NCBI RefSeq assembly: GCF_009905255.1
Contig: NZ_CP047602.1
Coordinates: 2,157,501 to 2,221,500 of the forward strand
Direction of reading: 5' to 3'
Source: Thermoanaerobacterium aotearoense
GTDB lineage: Bacteria; Bacillota; Thermoanaerobacteria; Thermoanaerobacterales; Thermoanaerobacteraceae
DNA: 64,000 nucleotides
A program made the translations under genes and the position numbers. The notes under the pieces are model-generated. The model ran no database searches. It saw nothing but the letters and a program-made list of their open reading frames with translations, and was not told the origin of the DNA. Shown piece by piece: positions 17,650 to 26,641 of the stretch (the first letter of the stretch is position 1; each line of letters starts with the position of its first letter).

Positions 17650-17733
17650 TCAGAAGTCCTTTGAATGGTTCATAATTCTTAAGTGGCACAATTCATGTAC
17701 AACTACATAATCAATTATATCAATATATGCCAT
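17650..17733 (-). pseudogene. YgjP/DUF45-type metallopeptidase remnant
   Basis: CTGGAGGTTGGTC precedes ATG 17733; the 27 codons give MAYIDIIDYVVVHELCHLRI, then MNHSKDF and TGA. HELCH...NHS is the zinc-binding signature of YgjP-like metallopeptidases. The N-terminal 130 or so residues and the end are missing. The in-frame TGA falls where the family has W (DFW). Confidence 0.6.
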
Positions 17734-17760
17734 GACCAACCTCCAGTTTAAGTTTATATT

Positions 17761-18252
17761 TTATTTCATTGATAGCCCTTTATCTATAGCCTCCTGAATT
17801 ATCTTGTGGCAACACTTTCCTAACGGGTTATTCTTTTCACATTGGCTGTTTTTCGTCGCCCCTGTGATTTCTATAATATCTTTAACTGTTTTTGCACCAT
17901 TTTTTATTACGGCATTTATAACCTGCTCCTCTGTAACTTTGCTGCAGTAGCAGGCATATTTAGGGTTAGCGTCTTTTTTAAACCATATGGGCGCTTTCAC
18001 CTGCTGCTTATCAAACTTAACACCTGTTTCTGGATTGTAATAAACAATATTACATTCTTCATTCATGCATATATAATAATCCATATCTCCGACCGATTCT
18101 ACAAGGGCATCAACTACCAAATGCCTGACTGTAATATTTTTTACTTTGACTCCTGATGTTTTACATGCAGGGCATATATCGCCATTTTCTATTTTATGAT
18201 ATGTCTCTTTTCAATCGGAGCAACAACAATTGTTTATTTTTTCATTTATCAT
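17761..18252 (-). pseudogene. CopZ-like 2Fe-2S protein interrupted by an in-frame TGA
   Basis: A single frame of 164 codons runs from ATG 18252 (after GAAGGAAGTAAAAA) to 17761 but contains TGA at codon 14 (18211-18213). Before it lies MINEKINNCCCSD; after it come KETYHKIENGDICPACK and KNITVRHLVVDALVE, then CMNEECNIVYYNPETG and a BFD-like [2Fe-2S] part (KYACYCSKVTEEQV, CEKNNPLGKCCHKI). The TGA stands about where relatives carry another cysteine. Translation could restart inside (ATG 18069) or at 18120 GTG, giving about 119 residues that keep the Fe-S part. Selenocysteine insertion is possible but I see no convincing SECIS hairpin. Probable role: copper or iron-sulfur metallochaperone. Confidence 0.6.
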
Positions 18253-18316
18253 TTTTTACTTCCTTCTCTTATACCAAATTTTTTATTATAATTTCAATTT
18301 CTATTGTATATAATTG

Positions 18317-18868
18317 TCATTTTGTACTACTTTTTATTAATTCAACAATCGGTTTTATTGATTTTTCATTCGTCCAGTCAACAGGATGTTTATAGCATGC
18401 AAGCATTCCTTTTTCATCTTCAGTAAGTTCATCAGGTTTTTTATGCTCAATTTTTTTCTTTAGAAGATACATTAAAACCCTGTCAATTGAATTTAACTTA
18501 TTATAATTGAAGCCACCCCGCAGGTGGAAAAAATAGACTTTTCCCTTCATTTCTTCAGTAAAATTATTATTTTTAATATCATTTATTGCTTCAGGATGTG
18601 CAGGAGACGCACCTACAGAAAACACTATCACTTTTTTATCTTTTAATTTGTCAAAGTTCTTTTTTATGAGCGAGATACCCAAAATACCAGCAGCATACAG
18701 TGAACCGCCATAAACAATTGTATCATATTTGAGTATGTCATTTAGTGTAATTTTAGACCTTTCAAATAAATCCGCCTTGACTTCATCTGCAATCCACTGT
18801 GCATAGCGTTGTGCGCTGCCATATTTTGATTTATAAATAACAACTACTTTATTAATGTTGTCTGACAT
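18317..18868 (-). CDS. flavodoxin-domain protein
   Basis: 183 residues. The FMN phosphate loop is VVIYKSKYGSAQRYAQWIAD, and DTIVYGGSLYAAGILGI and VFSVGASP supply the isoalloxazine-facing loops. It resembles the HemG/protoporphyrinogen-oxidase-like flavodoxin subgroup (long type), not an electron-carrier flavodoxin. The C-terminus (KPDELTEDEKGMLACYKHPVDW) is typical of this clostridial group. GAGGGGGAAAAATA precedes the ATG. Cytoplasmic oxidoreductase; partner unknown. Confidence 0.85.
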   Translation of the reverse strand: MSDNINKVVVIYKSKYGSAQRYAQWIADEVKADLFERSKITLNDILKYDTIVYGGSLYAAGILGISLIKKNFDKLKDKKVIVFSVGASPAHPEAINDIKNNNFTEEMKGKVYFFHLRGGFNYNKLNSIDRVLMYLLKKKIEHKKPDELTEDEKGMLACYKHPVDWTNEKSIKPIVELIKSSTK

Positions 18869-18934
18869 ATTATTTTTCCCCCTCTTTTATCACCTTATCT
18901 CCTCCATACAAAGTCCGATAAAATATATATGCTT

Positions 18935-19489
18935 TTACTTTATCATCTTCAACATATCATTGACTTCATCTATGCTGAATTCTTCAGGGTCGAAAGAACC
19001 CCCCACCCATTCAAGCATGGATTCATGCTCTGGATGCTGCGGGTCTTGGATTGCTTCAAGGAAATCTTCATATCCCCACTGTCCCCCTACATCTTCAGGA
19101 GGACAGTTTCTTTTACCACCGATACATACTGGATATTTAACGCCTTCTTCCGGGTCAAGCACCTTCTCAACAACAATGTCATGTCTCCAATTATCACCAA
19201 AATCGTAAACATATCTGAATTTATCCTTTGGTGCAAAGTTCATGCTGCTTAACTTTATTTTTTTTGCACTTTTAACTTCATATCTGTCGTAAAAGTCCCA
19301 GTCATCATCTTTTTCCCCAATAATCATTTCTCCCAGCCTAAACTCATAAAGGTGGGATTCAAACCATCCCATCGCATGCTGGATTATCCTGTGGAGTTTA
19401 TAAAACGTGATATCGTCTCTAACCAATACCCTTCTCCAGACAGGAGGCTTTACGTCTTTTAATGTTATTTTCAACTGAAGAATTTTCAT
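18935..19489 (-). CDS. plasmid pRiA4b ORF-3 family protein
   Basis: 184 residues with ITLKDVKPPVWRRVLV, HRIIQHAMGW, YVYDFGDNWRHDIVVEKV, PVCIGGKRNCPPEDVGG and WGYEDFLEA, the full signature of the family. The function is unknown; it is common on plasmids and islands and sometimes fused to SEC-C. Full length for the single-domain form. It stands at the border of the Tn7-like region. Confidence 0.9.
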   Translation of the reverse strand: MKILQLKITLKDVKPPVWRRVLVRDDITFYKLHRIIQHAMGWFESHLYEFRLGEMIIGEKDDDWDFYDRYEVKSAKKIKLSSMNFAPKDKFRYVYDFGDNWRHDIVVEKVLDPEEGVKYPVCIGGKRNCPPEDVGGQWGYEDFLEAIQDPQHPEHESMLEWVGGSFDPEEFSIDEVNDMLKMIK

Positions 19490-19779
19490 ACTCTCACGAC
19501 TCCTTTTACATGTATTTATGCACTTCTATTTTATCATTTCTCTATATTTTGCAATAGTAAAAATAATATCCTATTATCATTAAGCATTAATTTTTATTTA
19601 TCTAAATATCTTACTATAAATATCTCCTTCTATTTTTAATATCCATGCTCTGAATCCTGATAATAAATTCCCGTTATAACTTCAATTTTATTTTGATAAA
19701 GTTTTGCTACTTATGAAACAAGCATTCTGCATTTGTAATTCTTAATCTTTAATCCTATTTTTATACCACTTTATAACCT
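19490..19779. other. intergenic stretch without recognised gene
   Basis: AT-rich sequence with many stops in all frames. I see no coding signature or RNA. It leads into the first transposon terminus. Confidence 0.5.
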
Positions 19780-19847
19780 TTCAATGGCATAACTTCATTA
19801 TTTCAGAACTAACTTTATTATCACAGAGCAAACTTTATTATTATACA
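19780..19847 (-). repeat. Tn7-like right-end array, solo (RE-0)
   Basis: Read on the minus strand from 19847: TGTATAATAATAAAGTTTGC, then AATAAAGTTAGTTCT and AATGAAGTTATGCC at about 22-base steps. This is the dense repeat layout of a Tn7-type right end with three TnsB-like sites. No gene for it remains to the left, so it is an orphan end. Confidence 0.65.
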
Positions 19848-19892
19848 ACTTCCCCCTTATTCCTTATCCCTAAAAATCCTTACCCCTAACTA

Positions 19893-20377
19893 TGTATATT
19901 TAAAATAAACTCCGCTCCAATCCAACACCCCAAAAATCCTTATCCCTTCTAGTCTTAACCCTATTCTCCCAATCTCTTCCATATAATAAAGTCCGCTCTA
20001 AAATCTCATATTTTCATACCATTTAATTACATTTCTTCCTTAATTCTTGTATCAAATTTTAAAATAAAGTCGGTTCTAAATAGGTGTAAAGTGCAAGGGA
20101 AAAGGTATAATGTTGCATTTTCGCATGTGTTTCTTCTATTCTTTTTATCAATTTCGGTATCAATATATAATTAATATTATACTCTCAATCCTTTTAAAAT
20201 CAATGCCTTTAGTCTTATTACTTACTCCTTAATCCTTTCAAGCCCTTTCACCTGTTAAAACGCGAACCCCGCAGCAAATGAAGATTTCTCCTGCATCTGC
20301 TATGGGATTTTGGAACGAACTTTATTTTTATAGAGCGAACTTTATTATCATGGAGTGGAGTTTATTTTGTATATACA
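19893..20377. mobile_element. 485-bp mini Tn7-like element (left and right ends face to face)
   Basis: The left part starts TGTATATTTAAAATAAACTC at 19893 with three plus-oriented sites AATAAACTCCGCTCC (19904), AATAAAGTCCGCTCT (19985) and AATAAAGTCGGTTCT (20063), about 80 bases apart. The right part has three minus-oriented sites 22 bases apart from 20312, ending TGTATATACA at 20377. Wide-spaced left and dense right sites match Tn7 end architecture. Nothing codes between. It appears to be a non-autonomous derivative. Flanking pentamers (AACTA, GTAGC) do not match, so no target duplication is seen. Confidence 0.6.
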
Positions 20378-20559
20378 GTAGCAATAAAAACCCATATTCC
20401 AATTCTGGAACTTATATGGCTAATTATATTAATTAAACTGCCAACTGCACCATTAGAAGGTATAGTATCAACGTATTTTGCCAGGAATCTAAAAAAGATT
20501 CCTAAAATAAAAAAATAATATAATTTGAATTGCTTTTTCCCTGATATTTGGCATGGCAT
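20362..20559 (-). pseudogene. small membrane-protein gene truncated by a transposon end
   Basis: ATG 20559 follows GGAGAATA, and the frame (MPCQISGKKQFKLYYFFILG, hydrophobic then IISHISSRIGIWVFIAT) runs into the mini-element: its last codons and stop are read from the transposon terminus (VYTK-stop). It lies directly after the 147-residue membrane protein gene, probably in one operon. The family is not recognised. Confidence 0.4.
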
Positions 20560-20577
20560 TATTCTCCATTACCTATT

Positions 20578-21021
20578 TTAAATTCTTGTTTTATATATCT
20601 TATCGTAGTAGTTTTTAAAAGCCAGAACATCATTATAAAATTCTGTTTTAAATACCAAAATGCTTACTGCTGTAATAATTATGGCTGGGACAACTAAATA
20701 TAAAGCACCGCCATAAGCATCTAAAATATTTAGCATGCGCAGCAGTCCCAAAACCAAATAGACAGGCAGTAAACCAAAGATAAAAATATAAACTCCTGAC
20801 AGCAGAAACATCGTTATTTTAAATGCTATCCTGTTGCCTTTATGGTACAAAAATATATTAAATAAAATTATTCCACCAACAAATGTTTTTCCCGTTAATC
20901 CTTTAATACCGTTAGATACTAAACTTATAGCAATATCTGCAAGTAAAAGAAAAATTAAAATAATTATACCTGTATTTACGATTTTCCTGCCCCTGTTAAC
21001 CTGTTCACTGTTAAAAAGCAA
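20578..21021 (-). CDS. hypothetical membrane protein
   Basis: 147 residues with four hydrophobic helices (about 15-35, 45-60, 68-92, 105-125) and a polar C-terminus FYNDVLAFKNYYDKIYK. The start appears to be TTG 21021 after AGAAGGGATAG. The family is not recognised. A 19-base stretch at its start (20990-21008) recurs at the start of the NapH-like gene (51945-51963), pointing to shared ancestry of the flanks of the duplicated block. Confidence 0.6.
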   Translation of the reverse strand: MLFNSEQVNRGRKIVNTGIIILIFLLLADIAISLVSNGIKGLTGKTFVGGIILFNIFLYHKGNRIAFKITMFLLSGVYIFIFGLLPVYLVLGLLRMLNILDAYGGALYLVVPAIIITAVSILVFKTEFYNDVLAFKNYYDKIYKTRI

Positions 21022-21113
21022 AATTATCTATCCCTTCTAATAGATTGAATTGAAAAATTACTTAATCCAATATCATCATTTGTAATCAATAAATCTTAAA
21101 AACTTCCAGCATT

Positions 21114-21376
21114 TTATTGTTTGACTTTTAAAGATAAATAAAATGCTTTTAACTCATCCTTGATATCCTGTGATAAGAAATGCCATCTTATATTCCGTAT
21201 AGCACCTTCCAAAGCATACAACCTGTTTATGCAAGCACTGCTATCAATAGTTCTAATCCGCAGAAATGCTTCCTTGCTTCCTAACTCAATTAACTGCCCA
21301 GGAGTTTCCACTCCTGCATTTTTAATTGCTTTTCCAATTCTTTGCCTATGTTTGGCATATCACTTAATTTAGTCAT
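21114..21376 (-). pseudogene. TfoX C-terminal domain protein, frameshifted
   Basis: ATG 21376 (after AGGAGATAGGCGAA) starts MTKLSDMPNIGKELEKQLK, then frame is lost at a run of five A; in the next frame the protein goes on AGVETPGQLIELGSKEAF, RLYALEGAIRNIRWHFLS. This is the helix-hairpin-helix TfoX C-terminal domain family. One missing A explains the break. A small fragment of a related gene lies at 51015-51058. Confidence 0.75.
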
Positions 21377-21458
21377 TTCGCCTATCTCCTTTACTAAAAT
21401 GCATTTTAATCCTTCTATTTTACATTGATGTTAACTATTTACATTTTCTGAATACCTG

Positions 21459-22306
21459 CTATTTACTATGAGCCGAAATCATGAGGAAATGAACTTTCTC
21501 ATAAATATAGACTCCTATCGTTACAGATATGATGTCTGCCATAGTTCTTATGATTATATCAGCAATATCTGATTCAAACACCAAAGTAATGAAAAAATTG
21601 AAAAGAAAAAGGTTAATTCCGAATACTATAATGCCAAAAAATAGTGATTTCACTATGGGAGATTCTATCTTAATGCCTTTTGTCCGAGAAATAAATACAA
21701 AACCCCTATCCAGATACCTGATGCAACTGCCCATATCATTGTTCCTAACGGATTGGTAGTAAAAGAGGAATAAATATGAACTATACTATAAAAAAATACT
21801 CTTAGTGCCAGGAAGCATACAGGTATTGCTATTAACGGTACAATGTTAAAATTAATGTATACTTTCCCTACCAATTGGGAATCTATAGCAACAAATTTTC
21901 CTAACAGCAATCCTAAAAATACAAGTGATATTCCATCCACTATTGGATAAGCAAAAAGTTCAGTCAGTGATGTGCTTGAAACATGAGGTAAAGGCTCAAA
22001 TAAGTATATTCCCCACATCATGCAGAATAAGAAACCGAACATTAAACCTTTTTTAATCTTTGTTCCTGGTAGATGCCCCTGTATTATGACAAATACTACC
22101 GCTAATAAAAAATAGGTTATTAATGCATAAATCGTAAACGAGGGGATTAATAATCCTGCTTTGACTATTACACTCGGAGGAAAAGGATTATTGCCGCTTG
22201 AAGGGATAAAAGCCTGCAGTATCAATCTAAATATTGTTGCTGATAATGCTACTAAAAATAGCGTCAACCATCTTTTCTTGTTAATTTCAAAAAGCATTGA
22301 TTTCAT
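21459..22306 (-). pseudogene. polytopic membrane protein, copy A, frameshifted
   Basis: Same gene as the intact 281-residue one at 52047-52892. An extra TT (CCTTTTGTCC versus CCTTGTCC) near 21671 shifts the frame after VLYLFLGQ, splitting it into 213- and 91-codon pieces. Seven or so hydrophobic helices are encoded overall. TTGACCTCCAG-type ribosome site (CTGGAGGTCAAACTTT on the minus strand) precedes ATG 22306. Confidence 0.85.
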
Positions 22307-22410
22307 AAAGTTTGACCTCCAGTTTAAATTTTAATTCTATAACGAGGTAATATCATCTTTTTCATCAGGTCCATATTAAAATTATATCATAAAGTTTGAA
22401 GCATCTTCCA

Positions 22411-22846
22411 TGCGTATACACATAAAAAACTCATGTCAAACCCCCACCCCCCTCAAACCCTTGTCCCATCTAACCTTAACCTTATTTCTCTATTTTCTTC
22501 CAGATAAAAAGTCATGTCAAAAATCACCCATTTTCCTTACACCTATCTCCTATTTTCTTCCTGTTTTTAGCCTCATTTTAGATAAAAAAGTCGTGTCATA
22601 AATAGGGAAAAGTTAAAAGGAAAAAGTGGAAAGTTTTAATCAATATCTTTTATCAATACTCTATTCAAATCCAATAAAATCAATACTTTCAGCCTTATCC
22701 CTTACCCCTAAACTCTAAACTCAATAAAAAGTAAATCCCGCAGCCGTTCAGGATTTTTCCTGCTTCGACTACGGGATTTTGGAACGAACTTTATTTTTAT
22801 AGAGTCAACTTTATTATCATGGAGTGGACTTTATTTGAATTATACA
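22411..22846. mobile_element. 436-bp mini Tn7-like element, copy A
   Basis: Starts TGCGTATACACATAAAAAAC at 22411 with three diverged plus-oriented sites (ATAAAAAACTCATGTC, ATAAAAAGTCATGTC, AAAAAAGTCGTGTC) about 80 bases apart. Ends with three minus-oriented sites from 22781 to TGTATAATTC at 22846. A hairpin (AAATCCCG/CGGGATTT) lies just inside the right end. Whether the left array is a true terminus is less certain than the right one. Confidence 0.5.
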
Positions 22847-22905
22847 TAGTTAGGCTCATGGAACAAGGAAATAGGTATAAAGGATTACAGAAAGCCAATT
22901 ATGTA

Positions 22906-23484
22906 TCACCACACACTTGTTATACCTAAATATGCTTCCCAGCCATTTTTACTAAATCGCCTCATAGCCTTTCTGTACTGGTCATCAAACGTATCTTGAG
23001 TCGGGTATGATAGTTGACTGTTAATTCGATTAAAAATATCTTCTGCTTCACTTTGTTCAATATTACCGAAATAAACGCATAGAGCCAGAATATTTCTGTG
23101 AGTTAATGTTATAAACTCACCCATCCATTTGAATTCTGTGTAATTATCCGATATTATGATAGGTATTCTTAATGCATGAGCATAACCTGCGCATTCGCTT
23201 TCTCCTGGCCCTATAACTTTTCTCATATCTTCAATTATATCTTTCGCAAGTATATTTATAGACTTATCCTTTTTTCTATCTAGCACACGAAATATACTCC
23301 CGTCTTTATTAATAGCGTGATTTATTATACTGTAATACTTTTCTGCTTTTTTCTTAATTTCAACATCATATACATATTGAGGAATGATTATTTCTTTAAA
23401 TAAATATTCCAAAACATCCAATCTATCAACCCTGGCTAAATTGATTAAAATATCAGTGTCGGAAATTGCACCTATATAGCGCAT
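22906..23484 (-). CDS. PIN-domain nuclease-like protein (cassette 1 effector)
   Basis: 192 residues from ATG 23484, preceded by AAGAGGATTATTAAA; the start overlaps the end of the metalloprotease gene region by two bases. Acidic PIN positions are visible: ISDTDILINLARV, GPGESECAGYAHAL, and IIISDNYTEFKW. PIN domains are metal-dependent ribonucleases, commonly toxins. It is the third gene of an XRE-ImmA/IrrE-PIN operon between transposon ends and the tns operon. The C-terminal 40 residues beyond the PIN core are unassigned. Confidence 0.65.
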   Translation of the reverse strand: MRYIGAISDTDILINLARVDRLDVLEYLFKEIIIPQYVYDVEIKKKAEKYYSIINHAINKDGSIFRVLDRKKDKSINILAKDIIEDMRKVIGPGESECAGYAHALRIPIIISDNYTEFKWMGEFITLTHRNILALCVYFGNIEQSEAEDIFNRINSQLSYPTQDTFDDQYRKAMRRFSKNGWEAYLGITSVW

Positions 23485-23485
23485 T

Positions 23486-24271
23486 TTAATAATCCTCTTC
23501 CTGGGGATATTCATATCCGAAATCATCAGGTGTTAACCCGATGAACTCAAAACTGCTTTTCATATTCTCATATGAAATATTCCCTCTCTCGTAATTGTTT
23601 TTCACAAACTCAATATACTCTTTAGAAATATATGTTACTTTTGAAGGAATAATTAAGTCTGTGCTATAGCCTTCCCGTTTGGTTAAAGATTGGAGTTTTT
23701 CTGTATTTTCTATGGAACAAATCTTAACAAGTTCCTCATATTTATCTGGAGAACACAAGCCAAGTTGAATAAGCCTTTTTAACATTGCTTTATAACTTAC
23801 TTTAAAATAATTGTGCATTCTTATTATATGCCGTGGTAAAACACTGTTTTTATCTACATTAATGATTTTGTAAAAAATTTCTTTTATATAATCTTCTGGC
23901 ATTAAAAATTCGGAGGCAAATATATCCGCTGCCTCTTCTTCTTCCTTATATTTCTCTTTGTCTAAAATAACCTTTTCCTTTTTTAATATATTTGGATTAT
24001 ATATAATATGATACAATTCATGGGCTCCTGTAAATCTTTCATGACCTAAAGTAAAATTACTGTTTAAAAATACGATGAACTGCTCCTCAAAATAAGTGCT
24101 AAACCCTGAAATCTCATTTGTTTCCATAGGTTTTCTTATTAAAAATGCAGCCTCAGCAAGAACGTCAAATATATCAGAGAGCCCTTTTTTAGCAAATCTG
24201 CCTCTTACTTCTTCTGCTAATTCCTTTAACCGCAGCCTGGTTAACTCATCAGGGAGGTTTAAATCAGCCAT
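23486..24271 (-). CDS. ImmA/IrrE-type metallo-endopeptidase (cassette 1)
   Basis: About 261 residues from ATG 24271 (MADLNLPDEL); a TTG at 24277 better spaced from GGAGGAG is an alternative start. The zinc motif is TGAHELYHIIYNP, with EEEEAADIFASEFLMP giving the third ligand, the hallmark of ImmA/IrrE (COG2856). The C-terminal 100 residues (KVSYKAMLKRLIQLGL onward) are typical of the larger forms. In phage ICEBs1 the ImmA protein cleaves its paired XRE repressor; by analogy this may cleave the adjacent regulator and so release the PIN gene. Inference. Confidence 0.85.
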   Translation of the reverse strand: MADLNLPDELTRLRLKELAEEVRGRFAKKGLSDIFDVLAEAAFLIRKPMETNEISGFSTYFEEQFIVFLNSNFTLGHERFTGAHELYHIIYNPNILKKEKVILDKEKYKEEEEAADIFASEFLMPEDYIKEIFYKIINVDKNSVLPRHIIRMHNYFKVSYKAMLKRLIQLGLCSPDKYEELVKICSIENTEKLQSLTKREGYSTDLIIPSKVTYISKEYIEFVKNNYERGNISYENMKSSFEFIGLTPDDFGYEYPQEEDY

Positions 24272-24279
24272 ATTCAATA

Positions 24280-24663
24280 TCAACACTCCTCCCATAATGG
24301 TTTTCTCTTTATAGGCTTAAACTCCCCATTATATATTTTCTTTTGATAAATGAATACTTTTATCATATCCTGGAGTTTTCCAACTTCATTAATGGTGTTT
24401 TCAGAAAAATTTCTCTTTCTAAAAAGAGTAACTAAATCATCATCTTCATTAAAAAGGCTGTTTATATCTATGCCTAAAATACTACATAAAGCATTTAACT
24501 CCACAGCAGATATACTCCTGTTGCCATTTTCTATTTTGCTAAGTGTTTCTCTGCTCATATTGATACCCTTTTCCATGAGTTTCTCAACAACTTCACTTTG
24601 GCTAAATGCCTTTTCCTCCCTGGCAGCCCTGATTTTTTCACCCAACTCATTTATACTGGGCAT
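24280..24663 (-). CDS. XRE family HTH regulator (cassette 1)
   Basis: 127 residues; AGGAGGTTGAGTTAA precedes the ATG. The Cro/CI helix-turn-helix covers about residues 8-68 (KIRAAREEKAFSQSEVVEKL, NMSRETLSKIENGNRSIS). The acidic/hydrophobic tail (DLVTLFRKRNFSENTI) may be the contact or cleavage region for the protease. It ends eight bases before the protease start. Two palindromes in its promoter suggest autoregulation. Confidence 0.88.
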   Translation of the reverse strand: MPSINELGEKIRAAREEKAFSQSEVVEKLMEKGINMSRETLSKIENGNRSISAVELNALCSILGIDINSLFNEDDDLVTLFRKRNFSENTINEVGKLQDMIKVFIYQKKIYNGEFKPIKRKPLWEEC

Positions 24664-24680
24664 TTAACTCAACCTCCTTT

Positions 24681-24750
24681 TGTAATATTATATTACATTA
24701 TATTCTCCATAGTGTCAATAATTTATTCATTTATGTAATATTTCATTACA
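24681..24750 (-). promoter_or_regulatory. cassette 1 promoter with two operators
   Basis: TGTAATATTATATTACA (24681-24697) and TGTAATATTTCATTACA (24734-24750) share TGTAATATT-n2-3-ATTACA. On the minus strand TTGACA (24718-24713) and TAATAT (24695-24690) are 17 bases apart, so the proximal palindrome covers the -10 box and the distal one lies upstream of the -35 box. This is a textbook repressor layout for the XRE protein. Confidence 0.7.
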
Positions 24751-24763
24751 TTAAAATTAATAT

Positions 24764-26635
24764 CTACCATAAAATATCCTCTAATTCTGTCACATACTCT
24801 TCTCTTACACCAGCCCTCCTCATTATCTTCCACATTTGCAGTTCTTCCCCTTCTTTCTCTAACTCTTTAACTGCCCAGCGAATCCTCCTTAACCTGAAGT
24901 CGTGATTTGTCTCTATAACAGAATCCAGATATGCTTTTGTCTTTGGAAGTTTATCTAAATGCTTTTCAAGCAAGCCTCTTATTCCTAATTTACTACCAAT
25001 TAGACTAATGGTAATCCTTTCAGGCTTTCCATCCGAATTCAGCATCTTATCAACTATTCCTTTTATCTGAGATAATATCTCATTATCTCTTTGATTCCAA
25101 TCAACTCTGGTGTTGACAGCATTAGTCACTTTTTTATCAGGCGAGTTCTGGTTCAGCCATTCCCTGTCATTCCTATAAAGCCAGGCAAATAAAGCATTAT
25201 CTATCTGCCGTAATTGCGTTTTCCCCATCTCTGGATATTGCTTTCTTAATTCCTTCCACTTCTCTCTGTAGTAATTCCTGTCCAAATTCATTGAAGAATA
25301 ACTGTTCCCATCATTATCACATTCACTATCGGTCTCACTCCGCTTTTCCCAGTAAGTAGTTAGCCCAAGTTTTCGGGCATACTTCTTGACCGTATTAGCG
25401 TCTACCCCTAGTAACCTCGCTGTTTCCCTTAAACTCAACTTTTGGTTTACTAACTCTTTAAGTTTCTCTTCCCACACTGTCCCAAAGGCCTTAATTCTTC
25501 CAAACCTATATCTTGCATCTTCAGACTCATCTGGCCCACTTCTGGTATAAACAAAACCACAAGTACAAGAAAAAGTCCCGACAGGATATTTTGAATCCGT
25601 ACTATATACAATTTTTAAGTCAGAAACAACAGGCTTTAGGTAGTGGTCTGACGCTGCATTCAGACAAGGCCAAGGTCCATCTCCAAAAGGCTTATATTCC
25701 ATCTTTTTATAAAATAAATCATGAAGTGAAATTCCAAGAAAACGGGACAAAAGCAAATGTCTGATAGGATGAGAAGTCTTGTTTTTCTTCCTTACCATAT
25801 CCATTAGCCAGTTTGAATCGTTATCTACATCAACACCGGAATGTACTATATCTAAAAATACTTCACCATAATAATTAATAAACTCTTTTATAAACCTCTT
25901 TCGGTGCACTTTCCCATTTACATTTGCAAATCCCATTTCCATCATCTTTGCAAGATACTGCTCTTTATACCATTCTATAGTTCTCTTATCAAAATCACTG
26001 TTAAGTAAAACCTGAGCATCCTCTGCAAGCCTAACCAGTTTTTCAAAAACATCATCAGCGTATATCATATCAATATCTGGTTTTACACAGTTCTCTTCAC
26101 AAGCAGCCCTATATTCATGTTTGTTATATACCCTGATAAGCACCTGGCTGTTATATAAAGGAACATGATGTTTCGGACATATCAGCACACCAGGGATTTG
26201 ATGAACCCTATGCCAGTATAACTCTCCGTACTGCAACTTATCTTCTTTAGCGCAGACAGGACAAAACTTAAAATATTGATTTAATGTTATAGAACTGGCC
26301 ATAATTCCAGTTCGGCTGTATATACTTCCTCCGTTTTCCCCTTTCATTGATTCTAGAACTTTTTCTGCACGCTCAGGAGGTAAGAAGGCAGAATAGAATG
26401 GGAAAAGTGTATGGCTTTTTATGAGATATTCTTCTGTATACCGGGAATTAAAGGGCATATTATTAACAAGATTCTGTATATTGGAAGGCAGGTCCATCAC
26501 CGCTGTTACAGAAGTTGAACCAAAAAGGTCTTTCATTGTAGCCTTATAACTTGTATTCCCGCTACGCACATGGTACCTTGCAAGAACGCTGTATAACACT
26601 TCATCCTCATAAAGCACAGGAAAAAACGTCATCAT
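24764..26635 (-). CDS. tnsD: TniQ/TnsD-family target-selection protein
   Basis: 623 residues. The N-terminal TniQ domain has FFPVLYEDEVLYSVLARYH, ITLNQYFKFCPVCAKED (zinc CxxC) and WHRVHQIPGVLICPKHHVPL (CxxH). The C-terminal half carries a second zinc motif GTFSCTCGFVYTRSG and an HTH (LSLRETARLLGVDANTVKKYARKLGL), the build of TnsD rather than the short TniQ of CRISPR systems. TnsD binds the 3' end of glmS and directs insertion just downstream; a right end sits exactly there at 53432. It is the last gene of the tnsABCD operon, seven bases after tnsC. No tnsE is seen. Confidence 0.88.
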   Translation of the reverse strand: MMTFFPVLYEDEVLYSVLARYHVRSGNTSYKATMKDLFGSTSVTAVMDLPSNIQNLVNNMPFNSRYTEEYLIKSHTLFPFYSAFLPPERAEKVLESMKGENGGSIYSRTGIMASSITLNQYFKFCPVCAKEDKLQYGELYWHRVHQIPGVLICPKHHVPLYNSQVLIRVYNKHEYRAACEENCVKPDIDMIYADDVFEKLVRLAEDAQVLLNSDFDKRTIEWYKEQYLAKMMEMGFANVNGKVHRKRFIKEFINYYGEVFLDIVHSGVDVDNDSNWLMDMVRKKNKTSHPIRHLLLSRFLGISLHDLFYKKMEYKPFGDGPWPCLNAASDHYLKPVVSDLKIVYSTDSKYPVGTFSCTCGFVYTRSGPDESEDARYRFGRIKAFGTVWEEKLKELVNQKLSLRETARLLGVDANTVKKYARKLGLTTYWEKRSETDSECDNDGNSYSSMNLDRNYYREKWKELRKQYPEMGKTQLRQIDNALFAWLYRNDREWLNQNSPDKKVTNAVNTRVDWNQRDNEILSQIKGIVDKMLNSDGKPERITISLIGSKLGIRGLLEKHLDKLPKTKAYLDSVIETNHDFRLRRIRWAVKELEKEGEELQMWKIMRRAGVREEYVTELEDILW

Positions 26636-26641
26636 TTTGTG

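Larger units (their letters stand above)
21408..22846. repeat. 1.44-kb duplicated block, copy A
   Basis: Nearly identical to 51996-53432 apart from a 2-base insertion near 21671 and a few substitutions (for example TTGGGAATCTATAG versus TCGGGAATCTATGG). It contains a membrane-protein gene and the face-to-face transposon ends, and stops exactly at a right-end terminus. Confidence 0.9.

Noticed and set aside
22400..22620. Regularly spaced ATAAAAAGTC-type repeats looked like a CRISPR array
   Set aside because: Only three short, diverged copies at 80-base steps and no cas genes; the pattern fits transposon end sites.
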